From assembly GCA_050182275.1 (NCBI GenBank), contig JBFXCK010000022.1, forward strand, positions 1-11,451: 11,451 nucleotides of DNA, in the 5' to 3' direction. How positions within the stretch are numbered: position 1 is the first letter of the stretch; the number at the start of each line of letters is the position of its first letter. A program made the position numbers and the translations under genes. The DNA comes from JBFXCK01 sp050182275. GTDB lineage: Bacteria; Pseudomonadota; Alphaproteobacteria; SHNJ01. Under the pieces are notes generated by a model, which was not told the DNA's origin, ran no database searches, and worked only from the letters and a program-made list of their open reading frames with translations. This document shows positions 1 through 8,111 of the stretch, one piece after another.

Positions 1-20
1 TCGCGAAGCCTTACGCTAAG

Positions 21-49
21 TTGACTTCAGCCCCGATCCATAGTATATC
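21..49 (+). promoter_or_regulatory. Probable promoter of repeat-protein gene 1
   Basis: TTGACT at 21-26 and TATATC at 44-49 are 17 bp apart, as in a sigma-70-type promoter. The -10 element ends 34 bp before the start codon, the same distance as the TATATC box of the second copy. Transcription would start near position 56-57, giving a leader of about 27 nt. Assigned by sequence only. Confidence 0.55.
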
Positions 50-61
50 CTTTTAAGATAC

Positions 62-107
62 TATTTAATTTATCAGGATATAAATGACTAAACGCAACCC
101 CGCTTAT
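62..107 (+). repeat. 46-bp leader/start segment shared exactly with 9719-9764
   Basis: Positions 62-107 (leader, Shine-Dalgarno AGGA at 75-78, ATG and codons for MTKRNPAY) are identical to 9719-9764. Similarity continues upstream more weakly to the TATATC box (44-49 and 9701-9706) and then fades. Within it, ATTTAT at 68-73 and ATAAAT at 80-85 form a perfect inverted repeat with the Shine-Dalgarno in the 6-nt gap and the A and T of the start codon in the right arm. This suggests control of translation by RNA folding, or an operator site. Confidence 0.8.
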
Positions 108-2189
108 CTTCTTATTGGCGCCCCGCTTAAAGGCTGGCGTTCGGGAAATAATTTAGACAAAAATTATATAGGCGGCGGTATAATATTGCGGAAAAAAATC
201 CTGGCCTTGGCCGATAAGAAAAGAGCCGCCTATATCACAGAAGGAAAAACACCCGAAGAAGCCGATCAATTGGTTCAAGAACTTTGGGTTAGAAAATGTT
301 ATGGCAGCGGCACTTTTGGCAAAATCACCGAATTCATCTCTCCAGCGGGGATTAAAGAATTAATCAAAGCTGGAGAATTAATAACCCCCGAACAAGCCAA
401 ATTATCGACTTTGCCTCCTGGTTGGCGGTCGGGCCATGATTTAAAGAAAGATTATGTTGGCGAACATAGAAAATTCCAGAGAATAATCCGAGCCTTAGGC
501 TCAAGAAAAAGAGCCGCCTATATCACGGAAGGAAAAACATTCAAAGAAGCCGATCGGTTGATCCAAGAACATTGGGTGCGAAGATGTTATGGCAGCAGCA
601 ATGGCGGCCATATCACCGAATTCATTTCGCCTGAAGGAATCAGAGAATTAGCCGAAGCTAAAGAATTGCTAACGCCTGAACAAGTTAAACAATTAAACCC
701 GCCCAAAGGCTGGCGGTCGGGAAATGGTTTAAGTAAGGATTATATTGGCAGCAATGTAACATTGCGGGAAAAAATCCTGACGCTGGCCAACAAGAAAAGG
801 GATGCCTATCTCGCGGCGGGAAAAACCCCAGAAGAAGCCGGCCAACTAGTTCAAGAACTTTGGGTTAGAAAATATTATAGCCACGGCTCGAACGGCCATA
901 TCACCGAATTCATTTCGCCTGAAGGAATCAGAGAATTAGCCGAAGCTAAAGAATTGCTAACGCCTGAACAAGTTAAACAATTAAACCCGCCCAAAGGCTG
1001 GCGGTCGGGAAATAGTTTAAGTAAGGATTATATTGGCGACTACAGAAAGCTTGGCGAAAAAATCCTGACGCTGGCCAACAAGAAAAGGGATGCCTATCTC
1101 GCGGCGGGAAAAACCCCAGAAGAAGCAGCCCAACTAGTTCAAGAACTTTGGGTTAGAAAATATTATAGCCACGGCTCGAACGGCCATATCGCCGAATTCG
1201 TCTCCCCGGCTGGAATTGCTGAACTTATCGCCACCAAAGAATTATTGACGCCGGCGGAAGCCAAAAAATTAATTCCGTCCCAGGGCTGGCGGTCGGGAGC
1301 GGGCTTAAGCGAGGATTATATTGGAGGTAGTATAAAGTTTCGGCGAATAATTGTTACCTTTGGCTTAAGAAAAAAAGCTGCTCTTATAACAGAAGGTAAA
1401 AATCAAGAAGAAGCCGACCGATTAGTTCATGAACATTGGGTGAGAAAATGTTATGGCAGCCGCACTTGTGGCCCTATCACCGAATGCGTCTCCCCCAGAG
1501 GAATTGAAGAACTGATTGAGCAAGGAATTCTAAAACCGCGCTATAAACCCGCGCCCTATAGCATCGCCAGCCTGCTTGCATCTGGCATGAGTGAGGATGA
1601 AACCAGAATTACTTTAAATTTAAGCAAAACCGCCTTTGCTACCGCCCGTGAGGCCATCGCTAGAGCATTGGCAGAAAATGGTGGTGCCGATTTAGCCGCC
1701 TATAAAGCCGAACTTGCCCATAACCGCAAAATCCGCCGGGAAGATTTTATGGCGGCGGTTCAATCGCACGGCTCAATCGAAGACGCCGCGCATCATCTTG
1801 GCCTTTCCCCGCAACGCGTGATGGCACGCCTTGGCAGATATTGGAAATTAGATGTGGCGTTGCTTGATAAATTAGACCAACCCGCCATTCACATGGACAT
1901 GGCCTTGCGGGTGGATTTCACCCAGCTGCCCAGAACTTCGCCCGCCGCCACTTGGTTTGCGGTGAAGCAATTGCATGGCGAACTTCACCAAGCGCCAAAT
2001 CTTAATCAAATCGCCGAAAAGCTAAAAATTAAACGCGGCCTTGTGGACAAAAATGTTCACTTTTTAATCGCCTGCGATTCTTTGCGGCGGGAGGATTTGA
2101 CCAGGGAAGAAGAAGCCTCATCTTTTAGCCCTTCGGCTATCGGCTTCGCCATCCGCCAGCATCATGGCCGCGGCTGCCTTTTTCGCTAA
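84..2189 (+). CDS. Tandem 96-residue repeat protein with HTH-like C-terminal region (family copy 1)
   Basis: I do not recognise this family. The 701-aa protein begins MTKRNPAY, then carries five head-to-tail repeats starting at residues 17, 113, 209, 305 and 401; four are exactly 96 residues and the last is about 92. Each opens GWRSGxxLxxDYIG, continues with a variable six-residue patch, an amphipathic KILxLAxKKRxAY stretch, a GKTPEEAxxLVQELWVRK helix, a second variable patch (CYGSGTFG, YYSHGSNG) and ITEFISPxGIxELI. Residues 493-701 contain three helix-turn-helix-like segments, near 493-529, 552-586 (REDFMAAVQSHGSIEDAAHH) and 618-672 (NLNQIAEKLKIKRGLVDKNV), and end SAIGFAIRQHHGRGC. No signal peptide or membrane segment is visible, so it is probably cytoplasmic. 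The start is supported by AGGA at 75-78 and by identity of the leader and first eight codons with the second copy at 9741. Nucleic-acid binding is inferred from the HTH-like segments only. Confidence 0.92.
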   Translation: MTKRNPAYLLIGAPLKGWRSGNNLDKNYIGGGIILRKKILALADKKRAAYITEGKTPEEADQLVQELWVRKCYGSGTFGKITEFISPAGIKELIKAGELITPEQAKLSTLPPGWRSGHDLKKDYVGEHRKFQRIIRALGSRKRAAYITEGKTFKEADRLIQEHWVRRCYGSSNGGHITEFISPEGIRELAEAKELLTPEQVKQLNPPKGWRSGNGLSKDYIGSNVTLREKILTLANKKRDAYLAAGKTPEEAGQLVQELWVRKYYSHGSNGHITEFISPEGIRELAEAKELLTPEQVKQLNPPKGWRSGNSLSKDYIGDYRKLGEKILTLANKKRDAYLAAGKTPEEAAQLVQELWVRKYYSHGSNGHIAEFVSPAGIAELIATKELLTPAEAKKLIPSQGWRSGAGLSEDYIGGSIKFRRIIVTFGLRKKAALITEGKNQEEADRLVHEHWVRKCYGSRTCGPITECVSPRGIEELIEQGILKPRYKPAPYSIASLLASGMSEDETRITLNLSKTAFATAREAIARALAENGGADLAAYKAELAHNRKIRREDFMAAVQSHGSIEDAAHHLGLSPQRVMARLGRYWKLDVALLDKLDQPAIHMDMALRVDFTQLPRTSPAATWFAVKQLHGELHQAPNLNQIAEKLKIKRGLVDKNVHFLIACDSLRREDLTREEEASSFSPSAIGFAIRQHHGRGCLFR
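132..1559 (+). repeat. Five in-frame tandem 288-bp coding repeats
   Basis: Units are R1 132-419, R2 420-707, R3 708-995, R4 996-1283 and R5 1284-1559 (shorter; its last part differs as it enters the C-terminal region). Each starts with a GGC/GGT TGG CG codon trio encoding GWR. R1, R2 and R5 differ considerably from each other. From the second half of R2 (about 604) to the end of the R4 middle (about 1190), the DNA is an almost exact 288-bp duplication, so one unit was copied recently. The exact period of 96 codons in the first four units keeps the frame open whatever the unit number. Confidence 0.95.
750..767 (+). repeat. Variable 18-bp block of repeat 3; counterpart at 1038-1055 in repeat 4
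   Basis: The block encodes SNVTLR in repeat 3 and DYRKLG at the matching place in repeat 4 (1038-1055). By direct comparison 12 of 18 bases differ, although I count only about three other differences in the rest of these two 288-bp units. The same place reads GGIILR, EHRKFQ and GSIKFR in repeats 1, 2 and 5, and GSVKLR, GNVTLR and SNVTLR in the second family member, so it is the main variable site of the repeat. The repeat-3 version is contained in a 31-bp exact match to 10402-10432. Confidence 0.85.
1560..2186 (+). repeat. 3' domain duplicated at 10641-11258
   Basis: The DNA for the C-terminal region is close to identical between the two family members, especially in the parts coding for SIEDAAHHLGLSPQRVMARL, the following ALLDKLDQP segment and the FAIRQHHGRGC end, including many third codon positions. 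The repeat arrays before it are much more different. The two genes end differently after GRGC (LFR here, M in the other copy), and similarity stops at the stop codons. This pattern fits a recent duplication or ongoing gene conversion of the 3' domain. Confidence 0.85.
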
Positions 2190-2215
2190 ACTGCTATCTT
2201 GCTTTCCGGCCCATT

Positions 2216-2233
2216 TCCTCCGATAAAGGAGGA
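2216..2233 (+). other. Hairpin just 5' of the SRP RNA core
   Basis: TCCTCC (2216-2221) pairs perfectly with GGAGGA (2228-2233) around the loop GATAAA, one base before the terminal stem of the SRP RNA. A possible -10 element TATCTT lies at 2195-2200, so transcription could begin near 2207 and include this hairpin as a 5' leader or precursor end. It could also be an extra helix of the mature RNA. Confidence 0.5.
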
Positions 2234-2234
2234 T

Positions 2235-2331
2235 GGAAGACCGGTTGGCGGACGTTATGCTCGTAAACCCGGCCAGGTTCGAAAGAAAGCAACCGTAGCG
2301 CTGTTATGGCGGGTCGTTCGGCTGGTCTTCC
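2235..2331 (+). ncRNA. ffs: Signal recognition particle RNA, small bacterial (4.5S) type
   Basis: This RNA pairs with Ffh to form the signal recognition particle, which brings ribosomes making membrane proteins to FtsY. GGAAGACC at 2235-2242 pairs exactly with GGTCTTCC at 2324-2331 to close a 97-nt hairpin. The tip is the conserved Ffh-binding part: GGTT, C, tetraloop GAAA, G, AAAGC, AACC (about 2276-2294). The usual bacterial form has a GGAA tetraloop and GGAAGCAGCC on the 3' side, so this one differs slightly. Position directly before dnaX is common in Alphaproteobacteria. The open frame that starts with ATG at 2306 runs through the 3' strand of this RNA and should not be taken as coding there. 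Confidence 0.93.
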
Positions 2332-2374
2332 ACCTAAACAGATGGCAGAAAACAGGAATCAGAAGTCAGAATTT

Positions 2375-3975
<1,601 letters not shown>

Positions 3976-3979
<4 letters not shown>

Positions 3980-4299
3980 AAAATATCGGCGCTATGCTGC
4001 AACAGGCGCAAGCCATGCAGCAAAAAATGCAAGCCCTGCAAGATCAATTGGCCAAGGAAGAAGTTGTGGGAAATTCCGGCAGCGGCGCGGTGGTAGTGAC
4101 TTTATCCGGCAAGGGCGAATGCAAGGCGGTTAAAATCAAACCCGAGGCCATTGACGCGGCCGACCTTTCCCTGCTTGAAGATTTATTGCTGACCGCTTTC
4201 AACGACGCCAAGGCCAAGGCCGAAGAACGTTTAAGCGCCGAAATGAATAAAATCACCGGCGGCCTTGGCGGGACGGGCGGCATGAAACTGCCTTTCTAA
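3976..4299 (+). CDS. ybaB: YbaB/EbfC family nucleoid-associated protein
   Basis: A small DNA-binding protein of the YbaB/EbfC family, which forms dimers on the nucleoid and is usually found between dnaX and recR. The 107-aa product has the family layout: an N-terminal helix rich in Q and M (MLQQAQAMQQKMQALQDQLA), a middle sheet region (GAVVVTLSGKGECKAVKIKP), the helix LSLLEDLLLTAFNDAKAKAEE, and a short glycine-rich tail ending GGMKLPF. Its ATG overlaps the dnaX stop as ATGA, and its stop is followed directly by the recR ATG, so the three genes are probably one translation-coupled operon. The exact role in recombination is not settled for the family. Confidence 0.95.
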
Positions 4300-4896
4300 A
4301 TGTCCGCCCATAGCGACGATATTGAACGCCTGATTCAATTGCTGGCCAAGCTGCCGGGCTTGGGCCCCCGTTCGGCCAAGCGCGCGGCGCTGCATTTATT
4401 GAAAAAACGCGAGCAATTGGAAAACCTATCCGCCGCTTTGGCCCAAGCGGCGGCAAAAGTGAAAAACTGCGCCATTTGCGGCAATCTGGATACCATCGAT
4501 CCGTGCGCGATTTGCCAGGATCCCAAGCGCGACCGCAATTCGCTTTGCGTGGTCGAAGAAGTGGCCGATTTATGGGCGCTGGAACGTTCGAACATTTTTA
4601 AAGGGGTTTATCATGTTTTGGGCGGCACGCTATCGGCCCTCGATGGCATGGGGCCGGAGCAGCTGCGCATTCAGCAATTAATCCGGCGCGTCAAAGAAAC
4701 CCCGCCCAAAGAAATCATCATGGCGATGAACGCCACGGTTTCCGGGCAAACCACCGCCTATTATGTCAGCGACCAATTGGCGGAATTCAAGATCCCCTTA
4801 ACCAGGCTCGCCCACGGCGTGCCGGTGGGAGGTGAGTTGGATTATTTGGATGAAGGCACGTTATTGGCCGCCTTCGCCGCCCGCCGGAGCGCTTAA
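4300..4896 (+). CDS. recR: Recombination mediator protein RecR
   Basis: RecR acts with RecO (and RecF) to load RecA on SSB-coated single-stranded DNA during gap repair. The 198-aa length is normal. Visible parts are a helix-hairpin-helix segment (LAKLPGLGPRSAKRAALHLL, about 15-34), a four-cysteine zinc finger (C57, C60, C69, C72), a Toprim domain with VVEE at 84-87 and the LSALDGMGP loop at 111-119, and the conserved C-terminal RLAHGVPVGGELDYLDEGTL at 169-188. The start codon directly follows the ybaB stop. It ends only 3 bp from the stop of a convergent gene, and I see no GC-rich terminator there. Confidence 0.97.
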   Translation: MSAHSDDIERLIQLLAKLPGLGPRSAKRAALHLLKKREQLENLSAALAQAAAKVKNCAICGNLDTIDPCAICQDPKRDRNSLCVVEEVADLWALERSNIFKGVYHVLGGTLSALDGMGPEQLRIQQLIRRVKETPPKEIIMAMNATVSGQTTAYYVSDQLAEFKIPLTRLAHGVPVGGELDYLDEGTLLAAFAARRSA

Positions 4897-4899
4897 AAA

Positions 4900-5889
4900 C
4901 TATCTTTCTTGCTGTTTTTGTGGCGGAGCATTTTCTTGCGTCTTTTTTACAGGCGTCAATGTCGCATTCATGGCTTGGAGTTCTTCTTCAAGCCACTTTG
5001 TTCTTTCCCCGGTTCCCATAGTTGCCAAATCTTTCAGGGCGCGGCGCTCCTCGCCTTCGGCGGGCAGCAAGCTAAGTAATTGGGTAAGAGAAAGCTCCTC
5101 GATGGGGAAAATATCTTCGCCTCCCCGTTCTTGTATGTATCTGGCAAATAAAATGCCGGCATCATAAATATTGGCGTCTTTCACATTCCGCATAATACCC
5201 GGCACGATAGCCCCTTTTTCATTCACGCAGATTAAAGCAAGGTCGCTACAATCTTCCCGGGCATTGAAAGAAGCGGCTTTCCATACCATTTTTTTGTAAC
5301 CGGCAACGAGGTTAAAAGCGAGACCTTGCAAGGCGGTTTCCCGGAAATCGGGCCAATAAGCTAAAGAGGTCGCCTCTAAAATATAAGTATTGGCAAGCCT
5401 GAGATTCAATTCACTTACTTTTTGAGGGGCGGCATTATCCTTAAGTAGATTTAGCTGTAGCCGGTAACGCCGAATGAAAAAGCTACGCCGTTCTTCGTTA
5501 CTGGCAGAGGAAAGCCATGCCAAAAGATGGTAAGCCGCCGGATGAGATTTAAATTTATCACGTGTCGCTATAAGCGGCACGAATTTCCAACCCGCAGGCA
5601 AAGCCCGGTTTTTTTCGATTGCCCGGAATATTTTTCCATTTATTTCAGTATCTGCTTGCTGCGGGCCGCGCAATGCCCGCACCCGGCCAAAGCAATCTAT
5701 AAGAATAATATCGCGTATTGTTTCTGCTTCGGACAAAGCAGTAACCCCTGCTTCACCACCAATGTTGTCTGAGGCCGCAGGAAGAACCTCGGCTAAAAAC
5801 GCCATACTATAGGGGGTAAAGCTTTGCTGGACCCCAACCACGCCCCAAGAGGTAACAATTTGAATAGCGTTTTCATCAAAGTCCGGCAT
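4900..5889 (-). CDS. Uncharacterised protein, paralogue of the product of 7087-8079
   Basis: I do not recognise this 329-aa protein. No signal peptide or membrane span is evident. By eye it is a diverged, collinear paralogue of the 330-aa product of 7087-8079: IDCFGR at 65-70 matches IDQLGR, YWPDF at 178-182 matches YIPDF, SDLALICVNEKGAIVPGIMR at 215-234 matches CDWALLAVDRQGLIRPAMMR, LSLTQLLSLLP at 266-276 matches LPLETLVKRLP at the same residue numbers, and MG at 291-292 occurs in both. The tail after about 305 is polar (PVKKTQENAPPQKQQER) and not shared. AGGAA (complement of 5894-5898) sits 4-5 nt before the ATG, and TATAAA (complement of 5908-5913) could be its -10 box. It is convergent with recR and divergent from the gene at 6061. 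Confidence 0.9.
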   Translation of the reverse strand: MPDFDENAIQIVTSWGVVGVQQSFTPYSMAFLAEVLPAASDNIGGEAGVTALSEAETIRDIILIDCFGRVRALRGPQQADTEINGKIFRAIEKNRALPAGWKFVPLIATRDKFKSHPAAYHLLAWLSSASNEERRSFFIRRYRLQLNLLKDNAAPQKVSELNLRLANTYILEATSLAYWPDFRETALQGLAFNLVAGYKKMVWKAASFNAREDCSDLALICVNEKGAIVPGIMRNVKDANIYDAGILFARYIQERGGEDIFPIEELSLTQLLSLLPAEGEERRALKDLATMGTGERTKWLEEELQAMNATLTPVKKTQENAPPQKQQER

Positions 5890-6060
5890 CGAATTCCTGT
5901 AAATTTATTTATAGGTCACTTTAAGGGAAAGTAACTTCAAAAAATAGCAGGGTCAAGCAAAAGAGGCGTTAACCTTTCCTAAAAACATATAATTTGCGCT
6001 TATAGCGGATTTGAACTATAGTCGCCTCAATTAATATTTATAAATTAAAGAGGTAGGGTA

Positions 6061-7077
6061 ATGACAATAAAAGCAAGCCTGGCCAAACGCATGGATCATT
6101 GTTACACGGCGTTGCGCGCAGCCGGATTATTGACTAAAGAAACGCTCTTCTACGCGGCTCTTGCCCATGCGCCGGAAGAAGCCAGCCAGGCGGCAGTAGG
6201 CGCCTATGCCGATCAAAAACTGGCGGCGACGCATCCCGATTTCATCGGGATTAAACCGATTCCTAAAATTATTTGGGGTGAATTTATAGATTCATATGAT
6301 CAGCTCATCGATCTTTACCAATTCTTGCGCATGAATAATTTGCCCCTTCTTGATAAGCAAGGGCGATCAACCCCTATCGCTGAGGCGTGGAAAGATAAAT
6401 TCACCGGCGGCCAAAGCCTCGCCACCCAATTCCGTATCGCCGCCGAATGCCAAGCTTTGCTTAATAACCAGCATATCGCCGGCCTGATTTGCCGCGGCCA
6501 GGCCGGACAAGTCTTGCAGCAATTGCCGCCGTTTGAAACACCCAGAACCGAAGCCCTGATTAACGGCTATTTAAGGGTGTTCAACCAGCTGGGGCTGTTG
6601 GCCCCCGCCAGCCTTGAATTATTGGCCCACCGTTTCGGCAGGCGGGAAAAATCGGGAATGGTGATTTTGCGCTATATCGCCAAGAGGCTGCAGGGGCAAA
6701 ATCCCCGCTTTGTCGCCATTCCGCCCCTTGCCAACGAGGCGGAAATTGGCAAATCGATTGACCAAAATATAGCCCCCTTAAGCCAAACTCAGGTTTTTTT
6801 AGGATGGAACGGCATGAGCGAAGGTTTTTTTCAAGCCTTAGCGGAAAAGTTCTGCAAGAATCAAAGCGCCTTGATGCAGCCGGTGGTTTATAAATTATTG
6901 TTTGAAAAAACTTCCGCCGCTATTGCCGCCGCGGAAGAAAATCTGGCCGCTAAAATCGAGGCCAGAAAGCTGGCGATGCAGGCGGCTGAAGAATCTTCGG
7001 CAGAACCCGGCCCTGCAAAACCTGCGCTTCGCCATGCGCGGAAAGCCCAGCCCGGCAGAGAGAGGGCGCCGCGCTAG
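6061..7077 (+). CDS. Uncharacterised mostly helical protein with basic Ala-rich tail
   Basis: I do not recognise this 338-aa protein. It looks soluble and largely alpha-helical. Recognisable local features are FIGIKPIPKIIWGEFIDSYD at 61-80, the aromatic patch VFLGWNGMSEGFFQAL at 245-260, a likely coiled coil of Ala, Glu and Lys at about 284-312 (AAIAAAEENLAAKIEARKLA), and a basic, proline-containing tail at 313-338 (HARKAQPGRERAPR) that is probably disordered. The start is well supported by AAAGAGG at 6047-6053, 7 nt before the ATG; TTGAAC 6011-6016 with TATTTA 6035-6040 is a weak promoter candidate. It lies between two paralogous genes on the opposite strand, 171 bp from one and 9 bp from the stop of the other, but shows no visible similarity to them. 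Confidence 0.9.
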   Translation: MTIKASLAKRMDHCYTALRAAGLLTKETLFYAALAHAPEEASQAAVGAYADQKLAATHPDFIGIKPIPKIIWGEFIDSYDQLIDLYQFLRMNNLPLLDKQGRSTPIAEAWKDKFTGGQSLATQFRIAAECQALLNNQHIAGLICRGQAGQVLQQLPPFETPRTEALINGYLRVFNQLGLLAPASLELLAHRFGRREKSGMVILRYIAKRLQGQNPRFVAIPPLANEAEIGKSIDQNIAPLSQTQVFLGWNGMSEGFFQALAEKFCKNQSALMQPVVYKLLFEKTSAAIAAAEENLAAKIEARKLAMQAAEESSAEPGPAKPALRHARKAQPGRERAPR

Positions 7078-7086
7078 GAATATTTT

Positions 7087-8079
7087 TTATAATTCCCTCT
7101 CCCAATTGCGCCAGCTATCTCTGACGCGGCGCATGCTTTCGGATTCAGATGGATAAGGCGTTTGATGCAGAAGGGCTTGCGCCCAAGCTTGGCGCGCTTC
7201 GATTCCCATATGAATCAAATCCAGCAAGGGGCGTCTTTTATCCGAATCTTTAGGCAGGCGTTTTACAAGCGTCTCTAAGGGCAGGGCCTCGATCACGCCA
7301 TAGCGCCCTTTAAGAACAGCGCGCGGCTCTTGCGCGGCGAACAGGCCAGCCATTTCTAAAGCATCGCGCCTTTTTGTCTGGGTTATATCCCGCATCATGG
7401 CCGGCCGGATAAGGCCTTGCCGGTCAACCGCCAGCAGCGCCCAATCACACTTGTTCCTGCCGGTTTTTGCTTCATCCAGCACGATAATCTGCGCGCCCCC
7501 TTTAGAATATATTTTCGCCCCCGCCGGTTCAAAATCGGGTATATAGCTAAGCGGCAAGGCGGCCAATTGGCCGGCATCGGCGATATAGGCCATGGCTTTT
7601 TTGTTTTCTGGCTGCTCTGCCAGTTCGCCGGCGCAATAAGCTTTGATCGAGTGAATTAAAAAATCGCGGCGGGCGGCGTTATCGCATTCCAAGAACCGCC
7701 GGCATATTTGATGTTCAGCGCTTTCAGGAACAAAGTGATCGCGGATTTTCCGCATCTCGACATACCGGCAAAAAGACGGAAGAATGCCGAAATCCATTAG
7801 ATGCTGGCCTAATTCAATTATGGTTTTATTGCTTAAATTTCTTTTTATCCTGATGCCATAAAGCCGCCCCAGCTGATCGATCTGCACGAGATAGCAGCCA
7901 AAGCGGAAAGCGGGAGCGGTGATAAGGCTGCTATCTTGTTCATCCGGCCCGCTATGAGCAGGAAAATAATAGAATGTGAAAAAGCGGGAACGCGCCGGTT
8001 CCGCTTGATTGAAAAACGCTCCAAAACCGGCAAGCGCCAAGACGTTTTCCGGCAAGCCCTCATTAATGATATTATCCAT
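7087..8079 (-). CDS. Uncharacterised protein, paralogue of the product of 4900-5889
   Basis: I do not recognise this 330-aa protein. It aligns along most of its length with the 329-aa product of 4900-5889; the shared landmarks are IDQLGR at 67-72, YIPDF at 179-183, CDWALLAVDRQGLIRPAMMR at 211-230, LPLETLVKRLP at 266-276 and MG at 291-292. The N-terminal 60 residues (FFTFYYFPAHSG) and the C-terminal 25 (SESESMRRVRDSWRNWEREL) are not shared. No signal peptide, membrane span or known catalytic motif is seen. AGGGG lies about 5 nt before the ATG, and a good promoter lies upstream (8112-8140, complement). It converges with the gene at 6061-7077. Confidence 0.9.
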   Translation of the reverse strand: MDNIINEGLPENVLALAGFGAFFNQAEPARSRFFTFYYFPAHSGPDEQDSSLITAPAFRFGCYLVQIDQLGRLYGIRIKRNLSNKTIIELGQHLMDFGILPSFCRYVEMRKIRDHFVPESAEHQICRRFLECDNAARRDFLIHSIKAYCAGELAEQPENKKAMAYIADAGQLAALPLSYIPDFEPAGAKIYSKGGAQIIVLDEAKTGRNKCDWALLAVDRQGLIRPAMMRDITQTKRRDALEMAGLFAAQEPRAVLKGRYGVIEALPLETLVKRLPKDSDKRRPLLDLIHMGIEARQAWAQALLHQTPYPSESESMRRVRDSWRNWEREL

Positions 8080-8111
8080 CTTGCCCCTATATTTTTATTT
8101 GAAAGAGGAGC

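Noticed and set aside
1..19. Possible end of an upstream gene (codons for REALR followed by TAA at 17-19)
   Set aside because: Six codons at the window edge cannot be assigned to any gene; the TAA may be chance.
132..1559. CRISPR array or diversity-generating retroelement target
   Set aside because: The repeats are 288 bp, protein-coding and contiguous without spacers, and no reverse transcriptase, template repeat or Cas gene is in the window.
2306..2374. N-terminal extension of dnaX from ATG 2306 or 2342
   Set aside because: The first ATG lies in the 3' strand of the SRP RNA hairpin and the second has no ribosome binding site; DnaX proteins begin close to the YRVLARKYRP motif.
7077..7096. 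GGAAT / ATTCC inverted repeat with a T-rich centre between the convergent genes
   Set aside because: Only a 5-bp AT-rich stem with a 10-base loop; too weak to call a terminator.
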